Assembly: GCF_000158195.2 (NCBI RefSeq)
Contig: NZ_GL987988.1
Span: forward strand, 70,165 to 134,164
Length of the DNA stretch: 64,000 nt
From: Fusobacterium mortiferum ATCC 9817
GTDB lineage: Bacteria > Fusobacteriota > Fusobacteriia > Fusobacteriales > Fusobacteriaceae
Direction of reading: 5' to 3'
Shown here: piece by piece, positions 45,440-56,059 of the stretch
How the letters are laid out: each line of letters begins with the position of its first letter
How positions within the stretch are numbered: the first letter of the stretch is position 1
Notes under the pieces: model-generated
Told to the model about the DNA's origin: nothing
Databases searched by the model: none
Seen by the model: the letters and a program-made list of their open reading frames with translations, nothing else
Translations under genes and position numbers: made by a program

Positions 45440-45475
45440 AAATATGGAGGACTGTTAAGTCAGTCCTCCATATTT
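45440..45475. terminator. Terminator between CoA-transferase and deo operon
   Basis: A perfect 15-bp stem (AAATATGGAGGACTG / complement, loop TTAAGT). The T-run is on the minus-strand side, so it serves mainly the leftward nucleoside operon, but the stem is strong in both directions. Confidence 0.88.
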
Positions 45476-45482
45476 AATTAAA

Positions 45483-46151
45483 TTAATACATATTTTCAGA
45501 GTTTTCCCCTTTGATGATTTTTACTATTCTACTTGTACCTAGTCTATCAGCACCTAATTCCATAAACTTAGCAGCATCATCTAATGAAGAAATTCCACCA
45601 GCAGCTTTTATTTTTACATCTTTTCCTACATATTTTTTCATTAAAGCTATGTCATTAAATGTAGCTCCACCAGTTGAAAATCCAGTAGAAGTTTTAATAT
45701 ATTCTGCTCCTGATTTAGTAACTATTTCACACATTTTTATTTTCTCTTCTTCAGTTAAAAGACAAGTTTCAATAATCACTTTTAATATTTTACCATTACA
45801 AGCTTTATGAATATCTTTAATCTCTTCTAAGATTGCATCAAAATTTTCATTTTTTACATCAGTAATATTGATAACCATGTCTATTTCATCAGCACCATTT
45901 TTAATAGCATCTTCAGTTTCAAAAATTTTTACAGCAGTTGTAGAATAACCATTAGGGAAACCAATTACTGTACAAATAGGTAGCTTATCTCCTACATATT
46001 CTTTAGCTTTTTTTACATAAGAAGCTGGAATACAAGCAGAAGCAACATTATATTTTATTCCATCATCAAGAATTTGTTTTATATCTTCCCAAGTAGCATT
46101 TTGAGTTAAAAGTGTGTGGTCAACAGCACTTAATATTTTATTTCTATCCAT
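45483..46151 (-). CDS. deoC: Deoxyribose-phosphate aldolase
   Basis: Splits deoxyribose 5-phosphate to acetaldehyde and glyceraldehyde 3-phosphate. About 222 aa; the Schiff-base Lys is in [13 protein letters not shown] and the second Lys in VKIKAAGGI. Two ATGs lie close together (46157 and 46151); AGAGG is two bases from the first and eight from the second, so 46151 (MDRNKIL) is preferred. Last gene of the nucleoside operon. Confidence 0.96.
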   Translation of the reverse strand: MDRNKILSAVDHTLLTQNATWEDIKQILDDGIKYNVASACIPASYVKKAKEYVGDKLPICTVIGFPNGYSTTAVKIFETEDAIKNGADEIDMVINITDVKNENFDAILEEIKDIHKACNGKILKVIIETCLLTEEEKIKMCEIVTKSGAEYIKTSTGFSTGGATFNDIALMKKYVGKDVKIKAAGGISSLDDAAKFMELGADRLGTSRIVKIIKGENSENMY

Positions 46152-46165
46152 ATACATATCCTCTC

Positions 46166-47356
46166 TTAATTTATTTTATCTAAAATAGAGTATCCAATAG
46201 TATCTTGAGGCATTGTTAGTCCAAAGTTATCAACTATTGTTGCTCCTATTACAGCAAAGGTATCAAATTCTCCTAAATTTCCATTTTCTTTAAAAGATGG
46301 AGAATAAGCTATAAAAGGCACTTGTTCTCTAGTGTGATCAGTTCCAGTATAAGTAGGATCATTTCCATGATCAGCTGTCAATATTAATAGATCATCTTCT
46401 CTCAACTTAGAAAGAAGTACTCCTAAATTTTTATCAAATTTTTCTATCTCCTCAGCATAACCTTGCGGATTTCTTCTGTGTCCCCATAAAGCATCAAAAT
46501 CTACTAAATTTACAAAACAAAGACCTATAAAATCTTTATTGGCTATTTCAATAGTTTGTTCCATTCCATGAACAGAACTTTTTGATTTATGAGACTCAGT
46601 AACTCCCTCTCCATCAAATATATCATTAATTTTTCCAACAGAAATTACATCTAGTCCAGCATTTTTTAAAACATTAAGAGCAGTATCTCCATAAGGTTTT
46701 AAAGCATAATCATGTCTATTACTTGTTCTTTTGAATTCTCCTTTTTTTTCACCTATATATGGTCTAGCTATTATTCTCCCGACTTTCCATTCATCTTTCA
46801 TAGTAAGTTCTCTAGCTATTTCACAATATTTATAAAGATTATCTAATCCCATATATTTTTCATGTCCACAGATTTGTAAAACTGAGTCAGCACTGGTATA
46901 AACTATCATGTCTCCTGTAGCTATCTCATGTTCTCCATATTCATCAAGTATTTCTGTACCACTAGCAGATTTATTTCCAACTACTTTACGTCCACATTTA
47001 GCTTCAAGTTCATCTATTAATTCTTTTGGAAAACCTGTATCAGTAAAAGTTTGGAAAGGTTTTTGTATATTTAGTCCCATCATCTCCCAATGTCCAGTCA
47101 TAGTATCTTTTCCAACACTAGTTTCATTAAGAGCAGCAAAATATCCTAATGGTTTTTCTACTGTATTTACATTTTTAATAGGATGTAGATTAGCTAATCC
47201 TAATTTTTGCAGATTTGGAATATTAAGAGAAGAAACAGATTTAGCAATATTACCAAGTGTATCTACTCCTATATCTCCAAATTTTTCAGAATCTTTCATA
47301 GCTCCAATTCCTAATGAATCTAATACTATTGTAAAAATTCTTTTGTATTTTTTCAT
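46166..47356 (-). CDS. deoB: Phosphopentomutase
   Basis: Interconverts (deoxy)ribose 1- and 5-phosphates. A 396-aa alkaline-phosphatase-fold metalloenzyme beginning [18 protein letters not shown], with the catalytic Thr in KDTMTGHWE and metal-site motif [19 protein letters not shown] (split 19-mer region near 330). The frame continues to TTG at 47377, but AAAGGAG sits before the ATG at 47356. It is 14 bp after deoD and 14 bp before deoC. Confidence 0.96.
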   Translation of the reverse strand: MKKYKRIFTIVLDSLGIGAMKDSEKFGDIGVDTLGNIAKSVSSLNIPNLQKLGLANLHPIKNVNTVEKPLGYFAALNETSVGKDTMTGHWEMMGLNIQKPFQTFTDTGFPKELIDELEAKCGRKVVGNKSASGTEILDEYGEHEIATGDMIVYTSADSVLQICGHEKYMGLDNLYKYCEIARELTMKDEWKVGRIIARPYIGEKKGEFKRTSNRHDYALKPYGDTALNVLKNAGLDVISVGKINDIFDGEGVTESHKSKSSVHGMEQTIEIANKDFIGLCFVNLVDFDALWGHRRNPQGYAEEIEKFDKNLGVLLSKLREDDLLILTADHGNDPTYTGTDHTREQVPFIAYSPSFKENGNLGEFDTFAVIGATIVDNFGLTMPQDTIGYSILDKIN

Positions 47357-47369
47357 ATTAATCTCCTTT

Positions 47370-48080
47370 TTAGTCAATAAAAGTTTCTAGAGCTATTTCC
47401 ATCATCTTAGTGAAAGCAGTTTGTCTTTCTTCAGGAGTTGTAACTTTATGAGAAGTGAAAGAATCAGATATAGTTAAGAGACAAGCTGCTTTTTTACCTA
47501 AAACTTTAGCATTATGGAATAGAGCAAAGCTCTCCATCTCTACACATGTACAACCATGTTTTGCAAAATGCTCTTTATAGCTATCTACATTTGGCTCTGT
47601 ATAGAATACATCACTTGAATGAATTTTTTCAACATGTAAAGGAATACCTAATTTTTTAGCAGTTGCTATAATTTTTTCATTTAATTCTTTATCTGGGTAT
47701 GTAGTATCACTTTCATATCCATTTTGAGTATGAGCAAAAGTTGATTGACTCCAAGCTGATTCAGCTAAGACAACATCGTATACATCTAACTTATCAACAT
47801 ATGCTCCAGCTGAACCAACACGTACAATATTTTCTACTCCATATACTTTAAATAACTCATAAGAGTATATTCCTATTGATGGCATTCCCATTCCAGAAGC
47901 CATAACAGTAATTTCCTTTCCTTTATATGTTCCAGTATAGGCAAGCATATTTCTAACAGAGTTAACTTGTTTTATATTTTTTAAAAATGTTTCAGCTATA
48001 AATTTTGCTCTTAAAGGATCTCCAGGCATTAAAACATTTTTTGCAATTTCTCCGATTTTAGCATTATTATGTGGTGTCAT
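47370..48080 (-). CDS. deoD: Purine nucleoside phosphorylase DeoD
   Basis: Phosphorolysis of purine nucleosides. A 236-aa hexameric-type PNP (NP-I family) starting [22 protein letters not shown], with EMESFALF (ribose-binding Glu) and the catalytic Asp in TISDSF. TAGGAGGAT precedes the ATG. Middle gene of the operon; its product ribose 1-phosphate feeds deoB. Confidence 0.97.
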   Translation of the reverse strand: MTPHNNAKIGEIAKNVLMPGDPLRAKFIAETFLKNIKQVNSVRNMLAYTGTYKGKEITVMASGMGMPSIGIYSYELFKVYGVENIVRVGSAGAYVDKLDVYDVVLAESAWSQSTFAHTQNGYESDTTYPDKELNEKIIATAKKLGIPLHVEKIHSSDVFYTEPNVDSYKEHFAKHGCTCVEMESFALFHNAKVLGKKAACLLTISDSFTSHKVTTPEERQTAFTKMMEIALETFID

Positions 48081-48097
48081 ATTAATATATCCTCCTA

Positions 48098-48514
48098 TTA
48101 TTTTAAATCATCACTTGTAAAAGAAAAAGGTAAAAGTTCAACAATATTTGTGATCATAGCTTGAGAATTTGTATTAGCAATAATTATAGGGGTATCCTTT
48201 TTTAAAAGCTCAACCATAACTTGTCTACATGCTCCGCAAGGACTTCCTAAAGTGTTCCCTCTAGTTACTAGAGCCATAGATTCAATGTCATCTTGTCTAT
48301 ACCCTAAAGAATATACATGAAATAGAGCACTTCTTTCAGCACAATTAGTAAGCCCATAAGAAGCGTTTTCTATATTAGCTCCAACATGATATTTTCCATC
48401 TTTAGTTTTTACACAAGCTCCAACATGGTATTTTGAATAAGGTGCATAAGCTTTTTCCATTACCTCAAAAGCTCTATCTAGAATATCTTTATATTGTTCA
48501 AATATTTTTTGCAT
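48098..48514 (-). CDS. cdd: Cytidine deaminase
   Basis: Converts cytidine to uridine. A 138-aa zinc enzyme; the ligands and proton shuttle are in TNCAERSALF (Cys-x-Glu) and SPCGACRQV. GGAGGT precedes the ATG. It feeds uridine to the phosphorylase encoded at 49806-50588. Confidence 0.97.
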   Translation of the reverse strand: MQKIFEQYKDILDRAFEVMEKAYAPYSKYHVGACVKTKDGKYHVGANIENASYGLTNCAERSALFHVYSLGYRQDDIESMALVTRGNTLGSPCGACRQVMVELLKKDTPIIIANTNSQAMITNIVELLPFSFTSDDLK

Positions 48515-48536
48515 AAATACCTCCTTCTAGTAATAA

Positions 48537-48559
48537 TTGAGGTTGAAAATCAACCTCAA
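48537..48559 (-). other. Intercistronic hairpin between nupC and cdd
   Basis: TTGAGGTTG and CAACCTCAA form a perfect 9-bp stem. No T-run follows in the direction of transcription, so it may be a processing or stabilising hairpin that changes expression along the operon rather than a terminator. Confidence 0.55.
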
Positions 48560-48576
48560 TATATTATAACATAAAT

Positions 48577-49779
48577 TTATATAATTGTGATAAATCCAAC
48601 AATCATAGCACTTAAAATACTTACAGCAAAACCACCTATCATAGCTTTGAAAGCAAGTCTAGCAAGTACAGGTCTTTTGTCAGGACAAAGTATAGATATT
48701 CCAGAAATACAAATTCCCATACTAGAAACATTAGCAAACCCAGCCATAGCAATACTTAACATAAGTCCTGTTCTATAATCTAAAGAAGCAAGGTGTTGAC
48801 CTAAATTTTGAAAAGCAACAAATTCATTTAAAACTAATTTAAATCCAAGTAATTCTCCAGCATACAAGATATTTTCACCTTCTAATCCCATAAAGAAACC
48901 AAATGGAGAGAATATATATGCGAAAATTTTCTCAAGGCTTAATCCAGCAACTCCTAATATACCATTTACAAGAGAAACAATAGAGATAAATGCTACAAGA
49001 GAAGCAGCAATGGCAATAACAGCTTGGATACCGTTTACAGCTCCTTCTGTAACAGCTGATATAATATTTTCATGATGTTCTTTTCTATCCATACTTACAT
49101 TTTCAATTACTTTAGCATGCTCTGTTTCAGGTAAAAGAATTTTTGAGATAGCAATACTTCCAAAAGGAACAAGAGCTGAAGCTGTAAGTAGATACTCCAT
49201 AGGAATACCTAAAGCAGTATATCCTCCAATTATTGTAGCAGACATACTTCCCATTCCAGAAACTAAAACTACCATTATTTCACTTTGAGTCATATTTCCT
49301 AAGTATTTACTAACAAGAATAGGACTTTCAGTTTGTCCTAAAAACATATTAGCAACAGCAACAAAGCTTTCAACTTGAGTAGTTCCTAAGATTTTCCCTA
49401 CTACTTTACCAATAACTTTAACAATAGCTCCTAATATTCCAAGATAGAAAAGAGCAGCTACTAGAGCTGATAGGAATATTATGTTTCCAAGAGCACCTAT
49501 TATAAATATGAAACCAGTAGCTTGACTAGGGTCTGCTAAACTACCAAATACAAATGATAATCCATTAAATCCATAACTAAGAATTTTTGTAACTACATCA
49601 GAAAGCTTAGATACTACAATTCTTCCAAAAGGAAACTTTACTAGAAGAAAAGCTAGAATAAATTGAACAATTAAAGCTTTTACAACAATAGAAATTTTTA
49701 CTTCCTTTTTGTGTGAAGATATAAGATACAATAGACCTAATAGTAAAACTATACCAATTAAAATTATTATCCCTTTCAT
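48577..49779 (-). CDS. nupC: Concentrative nucleoside transporter NupC
   Basis: A 400-aa CNT-family symporter with multiple membrane segments. It has the family signatures GQTESPILV and the substrate-site region NEFVAFQNLG, plus FANVSSMGI. Two adjacent ATGs occur; GGAGGA is better spaced for the second (49779). It imports nucleosides for the enzymes encoded around it. Confidence 0.95.
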   Translation of the reverse strand: MKGIIILIGIVLLLGLLYLISSHKKEVKISIVVKALIVQFILAFLLVKFPFGRIVVSKLSDVVTKILSYGFNGLSFVFGSLADPSQATGFIFIIGALGNIIFLSALVAALFYLGILGAIVKVIGKVVGKILGTTQVESFVAVANMFLGQTESPILVSKYLGNMTQSEIMVVLVSGMGSMSATIIGGYTALGIPMEYLLTASALVPFGSIAISKILLPETEHAKVIENVSMDRKEHHENIISAVTEGAVNGIQAVIAIAASLVAFISIVSLVNGILGVAGLSLEKIFAYIFSPFGFFMGLEGENILYAGELLGFKLVLNEFVAFQNLGQHLASLDYRTGLMLSIAMAGFANVSSMGICISGISILCPDKRPVLARLAFKAMIGGFAVSILSAMIVGFITII

Positions 49780-49805
49780 CATTCCTCCGATTTATTTAAT
49801 TAAAA

Positions 49806-50588
49806 TTATAAAAGACCAGATTCTTTATCTTGTTTAATTAAGTTACGAATAGCTTGAACTGTAACTTCAATAGCAGCCTCTGTATCATGAACAACGGGGT
49901 TTTCTAGTCCTAATTTTTCTCTTTCTTGGTTAGCAACAACTAAAAAAGATGAACCTACACGAACTCTTAAATAATCTCCAACAACAAATAAAGCAGCAGA
50001 TTCCATTTCAGAAGCTTTACATCCTAGACGCACCCAAGCATTCCATTTGTTCACTAGTTCATAATCTACGGGTTTTGTTTCAGGCTCATGTTGTCCATAA
50101 AAAGCATCCTTACATTGAACAATTCCAACATGATATTTTTTATTTAAATCTTTAGCAGCTTGAACAAGTGCATTAGTAATTTCGAGATTAGCAACAGCAG
50201 GAAATTCTATAGGTGCATATTCTTTACTAGTTCCTTCCATACGAATGGCTCCAGTAGCAATGACTAAATCGCCTCCCATTATATCTGTTTGCATACCACC
50301 GCAAGTTCCAACTCTTAAGAAAGTATCAGCTCCAACTCTTACTAACTCTTCAAGAGCTATAGAAGCAGATGGACCTCCAATTCCAGTAGAAGTAACACTT
50401 ACTTTAACACCGTCTAAATAACCAGTATATGTAACATATTCTCTACTATCTGCAATAAGTTTAGCATCATCAAAATGTCTTGCTATTTTCTCACAACGTT
50501 TAGGATCCCCAGGTAAAATTACATATTTACCTACATCTCCCTTTCTTAATCCAATATGATATTGTAATCCTTCTTCAGCATATTTCAT
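49806..50588 (-). CDS. udp: Uridine phosphorylase
   Basis: Phosphorolysis of uridine and related pyrimidine nucleosides. A 260-aa NP-I enzyme with [19 protein letters not shown], the EMESAALF motif and [12 protein letters not shown]. The frame starts at 50594 with TTG, but AGGAGG is placed for the ATG at 50588 ([11 protein letters not shown]). First gene of the nucleoside operon, with a strong promoter upstream. Confidence 0.93.
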   Translation of the reverse strand: MKYAEEGLQYHIGLRKGDVGKYVILPGDPKRCEKIARHFDDAKLIADSREYVTYTGYLDGVKVSVTSTGIGGPSASIALEELVRVGADTFLRVGTCGGMQTDIMGGDLVIATGAIRMEGTSKEYAPIEFPAVANLEITNALVQAAKDLNKKYHVGIVQCKDAFYGQHEPETKPVDYELVNKWNAWVRLGCKASEMESAALFVVGDYLRVRVGSSFLVVANQEREKLGLENPVVHDTEAAIEVTVQAIRNLIKQDKESGLL

Positions 50589-50647
50589 AAACAAAACCTC
50601 CTAAACAAATTCTATGATGTCTATCAAGTTGTATATTTTATAAATAA

Positions 50648-50676
50648 AATATATCATATCTACTAAAAAGTGTCAA
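50648..50676 (-). promoter_or_regulatory. Promoter of the nucleoside operon
   Basis: On the minus strand, TTGACA (50676-50671), a 17-bp spacer and TATATT (50653-50648) extended by TGA. About 60 bp before the udp start. No obvious operator palindrome was identified. Confidence 0.8.
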
Positions 50677-50865
50677 TTATTAAATTAATTTTTTAGTATA
50701 ATGAGATGTCTATTAAACGTGAGATATATATCAAAATATGAAAAAAAGGTAATTATGATTAAATTAATATAAATATTTATTTTTTGATAAAAGTGTGATA
50801 AAATAGAAGTGAAATTCATAGTAAAAATAAAATATTAGTCATAAAGTAATATTAGGAGGAGTTTT

Positions 50866-51609
50866 ATGAAAAATAAATTAGCTATATTAGGAGCTTTAGT
50901 TGTCTTAGCTCAAGGAGCATTAGCTGGGAATATAGGGATAGGATATGGTGTCACTACACCAATATATCATAATGATAAGAATGACTATGTTTTACCAATA
51001 GTAGATTTAGAGTATGAAAAGTTTTTTCTAAAAGGTGGAAGTACTTATGGATTATCATTGGGATATAAAGTTATCGAAGAAGATAACTATGTGCTATCTC
51101 TTTATGGAATGCCATTTGGTGGATATGAAGTAAAAAATAGTGATATGAAATCAGGGTATAAAGGAATTGATGATAGAGATACTCATCTTATGGGAGGAGT
51201 AGAATTAGCTTATTACCCAGGATTTTATGAGCTAGAAACAAAAGTGGCTGCTGAGTATGGAGAAGAGGGAGGACATTTTAATTTTAGTATCAGTAGACCT
51301 TATCAAGTTACATCTAATTTAACATTAGTTCCTGCAATAAATTATGTATATTATGATTCTAACTTTGTAGATTATTATTTTGGAATTGATTCTAATGAGG
51401 TCAATGGTGATAAAATAACAAAAACATATAGTGGAGAAGCAGCATATAGAATAGGGATAGGAATTTTAGGAAATTATAGAATAAATGATGCAGTTTCTTT
51501 AATGGGATTTACAGGAGTTACAAAGTTATCTAAGGAGATTTCTAATTCTCCAATAGTTGATAATGATGTAATTTATATTTTTGGTACAGGAGTAATTTAT
51601 ACATTCTAA
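50866..51609 (+). CDS. MipA/OmpV-family outer-membrane protein
   Basis: A 247-aa protein with a signal peptide (KNKLAILGALVVLAQGALA, cleavage after about 20) and alternating amphipathic strands ending in a C-terminal aromatic (VIYTF), as expected of a beta-barrel. The YYFGIDSNEV segment matches the MipA/OmpV YFGVS-type motif. AGGAGG precedes the ATG. It is monocistronic, with a terminator after it. The function of this family in Fusobacteria is not established. Confidence 0.88.
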   Translation: MKNKLAILGALVVLAQGALAGNIGIGYGVTTPIYHNDKNDYVLPIVDLEYEKFFLKGGSTYGLSLGYKVIEEDNYVLSLYGMPFGGYEVKNSDMKSGYKGIDDRDTHLMGGVELAYYPGFYELETKVAAEYGEEGGHFNFSISRPYQVTSNLTLVPAINYVYYDSNFVDYYFGIDSNEVNGDKITKTYSGEAAYRIGIGILGNYRINDAVSLMGFTGVTKLSKEISNSPIVDNDVIYIFGTGVIYTF

Positions 51610-51636
51610 AATATAATATAAACGATAATTACTTAG

Positions 51637-51672
51637 AGATAGCTTTAATTAAAAATTTTAGCTATCTTTTTT
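51637..51672 (+). terminator. Terminator after the MipA-like gene
   Basis: AGATAGCT and AGCTATCT pair around an A/T-rich loop and are followed by TTTTTT. Confidence 0.85.
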
Positions 51673-51760
51673 AATAACACAAGCTAAAAAAAATCTTTAT
51701 ATAATAAAAAATTATGATATAATATATTAGGGACTCTTTAAGTAGGGAGGTTGAAATTAA

Positions 51761-52336
51761 TTGGACAAAAATATTTTAAAAGCAGAAATTTTTAATCAAC
51801 TTGAGATGGAAGATTTATTAAAAAAAGAAGAGAGTGTAAGAATGACTCTTCTAATGAATCCTAATGATATAGATATGTTGAGTGAATTAGCTATTTTATT
51901 ATATCATAAAGGAGATTATTCAAGTGCAATAAAGATATATAAAAAAGTTGTAGATTACAAAGAAGATAAAGCAGAAAGTTTCGCCTTTTTAGGTCATCTT
52001 TATTATGAAAATGAAGAGTATTTAAAAGCTATTAGATATTTTGAAAAAGCTTTGGATATTAATCCAGATGTAGCATTTGTACATTTTTTATTAGGAAATG
52101 CTTATTCAAGAGCTGGGAAAATAATGGAAGCAATTACAAGTTATGATTTTGCAATATTTTTAGATTTAGATATCTACAAAGCTCATATAGATTTTGCTGA
52201 AAAATATGAAAAAATGGGGTTGTTAGATAGAGCTTTAAAAGAGTATGTAATTGCTTATGAGATAGACCCACGTGAAAAAAATATAGGGGAGAAGATAAAA
52301 AAATTAAAAGAAAAGCTTGAAGTAAAAGTTGTTTAG
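51761..52336 (+). CDS. TPR-repeat protein
   Basis: A 191-aa cytoplasmic protein with about four tetratricopeptide repeats (about 40-180; YHKGDYSSAIKIYKKVVDY, then YYENEEYLKAIRYFEKALDI, then AYSRAGKIMEAITSYDFAI). No signal peptide. It starts with TTG, ten bases after AGGGAGG. An extended TATAAT lies at 51718-51723. It is 30 bp before a membrane-anchored J-domain gene and probably co-transcribed, which suggests a protein-folding or assembly role; partners are unknown. Confidence 0.85.
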   Translation: MDKNILKAEIFNQLEMEDLLKKEESVRMTLLMNPNDIDMLSELAILLYHKGDYSSAIKIYKKVVDYKEDKAESFAFLGHLYYENEEYLKAIRYFEKALDINPDVAFVHFLLGNAYSRAGKIMEAITSYDFAIFLDLDIYKAHIDFAEKYEKMGLLDRALKEYVIAYEIDPREKNIGEKIKKLKEKLEVKVV

Positions 52337-52366
52337 TTACTTCAAAATTAATATTAAGGAGAACAA

Positions 52367-52918
52367 ATGATTTATAGTGTTTCAATGACATTGATATTAG
52401 TATTGTTTTTGGTTATAGGAATTACTTTTGGATTTAATAGAGCAGTTGGAATGCTTCCTGTGCTATTTATAATATTTTTATTAGTGGCATTTTTTGGATG
52501 GTTTATTTTTAATTTTTTTTGGCTGATTCTTTTGATAATTTTCATTAATTATTTAAGAAATAGGAATCAACCTAAAAGGACAAGAAGAACTTATTATTAT
52601 AGATATAATGGAACTAATACAAAAGATTTTGAAGATTTTTTCCGTCAAGCAGGAGGAAATTATGGTGGACAGCAACAGGGAGGATACTACAATAATAATC
52701 CTTTTGGCTATGCAGAGGATAAAAGTAAATATTATGAGATTCTTGGTGTAAATAAAAATGCTAGTAAAGATGATATAAAGAAAGCTTATAGAGACTTAGT
52801 AAAGCAGCATCATCCAGATAAATTTACTAATGCAAATGATTCTGAAAAAGAATACCATGAAAATAAATTAAAAGAGATAAATGAAGCATATGAAAAACTT
52901 TCAAAAGATTTTACTTAA
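52367..52918 (+). CDS. Membrane-anchored J-domain protein
   Basis: A 183-aa protein with two hydrophobic segments (about 6-28 and 31-62), a basic and glycine-rich linker, and a C-terminal J domain (about 120-183) containing the HPD triad (149-151). The J domain should stimulate DnaK ATPase at the inner membrane, similar in concept to DjlA but without its middle domain. AAGGAGA precedes the ATG. It forms a pair with the TPR gene upstream. Confidence 0.9.
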   Translation: MIYSVSMTLILVLFLVIGITFGFNRAVGMLPVLFIIFLLVAFFGWFIFNFFWLILLIIFINYLRNRNQPKRTRRTYYYRYNGTNTKDFEDFFRQAGGNYGGQQQGGYYNNNPFGYAEDKSKYYEILGVNKNASKDDIKKAYRDLVKQHHPDKFTNANDSEKEYHENKLKEINEAYEKLSKDFT

Positions 52919-52920
52919 TC

Positions 52921-52949
52921 TTGAAATACTTTAATAAGTATGATATAAT
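52921..52949 (+). promoter_or_regulatory. glmU promoter
   Basis: TTGAAA (52921-52926), 17-bp spacer, TATAAT (52944-52949), extended by TGA; 58 bp before the glmU ATG. Confidence 0.8.
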
Positions 52950-53007
52950 TTAACACGTATGAGATGTTTTTTGTAAATGTACAGTATAACTTAAAGGAGT
53001 GTAGTTT

Positions 53008-54357
53008 ATGAAACTAAAAACATTGATTCTGGCAGCAGGAAAAGGTACTAGAATGAAGTCAGAAATGCCAAAGGTCATCCATAAAGTAAATGGAATACCA
53101 ATGATATCTAAAATAATAGATGTTTTATCTGGATTAAGTCCAGAGGAAAATATATTGATTTTAGGACATAAGAAAGATGAAGTTTTAAAAGTAGTTGGAG
53201 AAAATTGTGATTATGTTTTACAAACTGAACAATTAGGAACAGGACATGCTGTGATTCAAGCTAAAGAAAAACTTCAAAATTATGATGGGGATGTAATGAT
53301 ACTATGTGGAGATACTCCATTACTTAAAGAGAGTACATTAAAATCTCTATATCAGTATCATAAAGAAAGTGGTGCTGTAACTACAATACTTACTTCTATT
53401 TATGAAAATCCATTTGGGTATGGAAGAATAGTAAAAGAAGATGGGTTTGTAAAAGCTATTGTTGAAGAAAAAGAAGCTAGTGAAGAAATTAAAAAGATAA
53501 AGGAAGTAAATGCAGGAGTATACTGTTTTAACTCAAAAGAACTTTTTAAGGCCTTAGATAAAATAAATAATAATAATGAAAAAGGAGAATACTATCTTAC
53601 TGATGTAATAGGTATTCAAGTTTTAGAAAATAAAAAAGTTCAAAGTTTTGTACTAGAAGATAACATGGAAATTTTAGGTGTTAACTCTAAAGTAGAACTT
53701 GCTCAAGCAGGAAAAGTTTTAAGAGATAGAAAAAATAGAGAACTTATGGAAGAGGGAGTTATTCTTATAGATCCAGAAAATACATATGTAGAAGATAATG
53801 TAAAAATAGGAAAAGACACAATACTTTATCCAGGAGTGTTTTTACAAGGTAAAACTACAATTGGAGAAAGATGCGAAATCATAGGAAATACTAGAATTAT
53901 AGATAGCACATTAGGGAATGATATTAGAGTAGAAAGTTCAGTAATAGAAGAGAGTATTTTAGAAGATAAAGTTACTATGGGACCATTTGCTCATTTAAGA
54001 CCTAAAGCTCATCTAAAAGAAAAAGTACATATTGGAAATTTCGTAGAAGTAAAAAAATCTACCCTTGAAAAGGGAGTAAAAGCAGGGCATCTTACATATT
54101 TGGGAGATGCACAAGTTGGAGAGAACACAAATATTGGTGCTGGAACAATTACTTGTAACTATGATGGTGTAAACAAATTTAAAACTGTAATAGGTAAAGA
54201 GGTATTTATAGGAAGTGATACTATGCTTGTAGCTCCAGTAAATATAGGAGAAAAAGCTCTTGTAGGTGCTGGGTCTGTAATTACAAAAGATGTTCCTAAT
54301 AACTCATTAGCTGTATCAAGAAGTAAACAAATTATTAAAACCGACTGGAGGAAATAA
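53008..54357 (+). CDS. glmU: Bifunctional GlcNAc-1-P uridyltransferase / GlcN-1-P acetyltransferase
   Basis: Makes UDP-GlcNAc for peptidoglycan and LPS. A 449-aa protein: N-terminal pyrophosphorylase ([15 protein letters not shown]) and C-terminal left-handed beta-helix with hexapeptide repeats ([28 protein letters not shown]). Normal length. AAGGAG precedes the ATG; prs follows after 3 bp, a common gene pair. Confidence 0.97.
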   Translation: MKLKTLILAAGKGTRMKSEMPKVIHKVNGIPMISKIIDVLSGLSPEENILILGHKKDEVLKVVGENCDYVLQTEQLGTGHAVIQAKEKLQNYDGDVMILCGDTPLLKESTLKSLYQYHKESGAVTTILTSIYENPFGYGRIVKEDGFVKAIVEEKEASEEIKKIKEVNAGVYCFNSKELFKALDKINNNNEKGEYYLTDVIGIQVLENKKVQSFVLEDNMEILGVNSKVELAQAGKVLRDRKNRELMEEGVILIDPENTYVEDNVKIGKDTILYPGVFLQGKTTIGERCEIIGNTRIIDSTLGNDIRVESSVIEESILEDKVTMGPFAHLRPKAHLKEKVHIGNFVEVKKSTLEKGVKAGHLTYLGDAQVGENTNIGAGTITCNYDGVNKFKTVIGKEVFIGSDTMLVAPVNIGEKALVGAGSVITKDVPNNSLAVSRSKQIIKTDWRK

Positions 54358-54360
54358 AAA

Positions 54361-55332
54361 ATGATTAATTCAGAAAATGTAAAAATTTTCGCAGGAACTT
54401 CAAACAGAGACTTAGCTAAAAAGATAGCTGAGAAATATGGGCTGCCTTTAGGAAAAGCAGACGTAGTAAGATTTAAAGATGGAGAGGTATTCGTTAAAAT
54501 TGACGAAACAGTAAGAGGAAGAGATGTATTTGTAGTACAATCAACTTCTGAACCTGTAAATGAAAACTTAATGGAATTGTTAATTTTCGTAGATGCATTA
54601 AAAAGAGCATCAGCTAAAAGTATCAATGTAATTATTCCTTACTATGGATATGCTAGACAAGATAGAAAATCTAACCCAAGAGAACCAATTACATCTAAAT
54701 TAGTAGCTAATCTGCTTACAAAATCAGGTGCTACTAGAATAATTGCTATGGATTTACATGCTGATCAAATTCAAGGATTCTTTGATATCCCAGTTGACCA
54801 CATGCAAGCATTACCATTAATGGTAAGATACTTTATGAAAAAAGGATTATATGGAGATGATGTAGTAGTAGTTTCTCCAGATATCGGTGGAGTAAAGAGA
54901 GCTAGAAAATTAGCTGAATGGCTAGACTGTAAAATAGCTATTATTGATAAAAGAAGACCAAAACCAAATATGTCAGAAGTAATGAACTTAATTGGAGAAG
55001 TTCAAGGAAAGACTGCTATATTTATAGACGACATGATAGATACAGCTGGAACTATTACAAATGGTGCTGCTGCTATTATAGAAAGAGGAGCTAAGGAGGC
55101 TTATGCATGTTGTACACACGCTGTATTCTCTGATCCAGCAATCGAAAGACTTGCTGCTTCTCCTTTAAAAGAGGTTATTATAACTGATTCAATAGCATTA
55201 CCTGAAAGAAAAAAATTAGATAAGATAACTGTATTATCAGTAGATGAAATATTTGCTGAAGCAATTAGAAGAATTGTAAATAATCAATCAGTATCTGAGT
55301 TATTTGAGAAAAAATTAATAATGGAAAACTAA
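54361..55332 (+). CDS. prs: Ribose-phosphate pyrophosphokinase
   Basis: Makes PRPP for nucleotide synthesis. A 323-aa class I enzyme with the PPi/ribose loops: [18 protein letters not shown] (split), [11 protein letters not shown] and DDMIDTAGT. Ends ...LIMEN. Co-transcribed with glmU (3-bp gap, GGAGG overlapping the end of glmU). Confidence 0.97.
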   Translation: MINSENVKIFAGTSNRDLAKKIAEKYGLPLGKADVVRFKDGEVFVKIDETVRGRDVFVVQSTSEPVNENLMELLIFVDALKRASAKSINVIIPYYGYARQDRKSNPREPITSKLVANLLTKSGATRIIAMDLHADQIQGFFDIPVDHMQALPLMVRYFMKKGLYGDDVVVVSPDIGGVKRARKLAEWLDCKIAIIDKRRPKPNMSEVMNLIGEVQGKTAIFIDDMIDTAGTITNGAAAIIERGAKEAYACCTHAVFSDPAIERLAASPLKEVIITDSIALPERKKLDKITVLSVDEIFAEAIRRIVNNQSVSELFEKKLIMEN

Positions 55333-55342
55333 TTAAATTAGA

Positions 55343-55371
55343 AAAAAGCTAGTATTTTACTAGCTTTTTTT
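55343..55371 (+). terminator. prs terminator
   Basis: AAAAAGCTAGT and ACTAGCTTTTTT, 5-nt loop, followed by Ts. Confidence 0.92.
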
Positions 55372-55419
55372 AATTAGATATGATAAAATTATTAAGAGTC
55401 TAAAAATAAGGTGTATAGT

Positions 55420-56049
55420 ATGAAAAAAATATATAATTTACAAAATATTGATTTTTTAGAGATAGAAAAGTCACTAAAAGCTGGAGAATTGATAATATAT
55501 CCAACTGATACTGTATATGGTATAGGTGGAGTAATTTCATCTGAAGAGACAATAAAAAATATATATAAGGCAAAAGAGAGAAGTTTTAAGTCACCTCTTA
55601 TAGTATTAGTAAGTGATGTAAAAAAGATTGAAGAAGTAGCTTATGTAGAAGAAAAAAATAGAGAAGCTATTGAAAAGTTAATAGCAAAGTTTTGGCCTGG
55701 AGGGCTTACAATTATTTTAAAAAAGAAAGAATGGATTCCAAATATTATGACAGCTGATGGAGATACTGTAGGAGTAAGAATGCCAGCTTTGAATATCGCA
55801 CAAAAAATAATAAAAGCTGCAGGTGGGTTACTTCCTACAACAAGTGCTAATATTTCTGGAGAAAAGACACCTAGAGCTTATGATGAGTTATCAGATACTT
55901 TTAAAGAGAGAGTAGATATTATTGTAGATGGAGGAAAATCTCCATTAGGAACAGAATCTACCATAATAGATATGACTGATAAGCCAAAAATATTGAGATT
56001 AGGAGCAATTTCAATTGAAGATATAGAAAAAGTAATTGGAAAAATATAG
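55420..56049 (+). CDS. tsaC: L-threonylcarbamoyladenylate synthase (Sua5/YrdC/YciO family)
   Basis: First step of the t6A modification of tRNA. A 209-aa protein with the YrdC fold (IYPTDTVYGIGG, KAKERSFKSPLIVLV, KFWPGGLTIIL, TTSANISGEKTP). There is no Sua5 C-terminal domain. The frame begins with GTG at 55411, which is part of AAGGTG; the ATG at 55420 is the likely start. It is 10 bp before the next gene. Confidence 0.93.
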   Translation: MKKIYNLQNIDFLEIEKSLKAGELIIYPTDTVYGIGGVISSEETIKNIYKAKERSFKSPLIVLVSDVKKIEEVAYVEEKNREAIEKLIAKFWPGGLTIILKKKEWIPNIMTADGDTVGVRMPALNIAQKIIKAAGGLLPTTSANISGEKTPRAYDELSDTFKERVDIIVDGGKSPLGTESTIIDMTDKPKILRLGAISIEDIEKVIGKI

Positions 56050-56059
56050 GGAGGAAGTT

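Noticed and set aside
46908-47390. Rightward open frame of 160 codons
   Set aside because: It is the reverse-strand shadow of deoB, rich in Ser/Pro/Phe as expected for AT-rich antisense frames.
54159-54626. Leftward open frame of 155 codons across glmU/prs
   Set aside because: It overlaps two well-conserved genes on the other strand and has no start signal.
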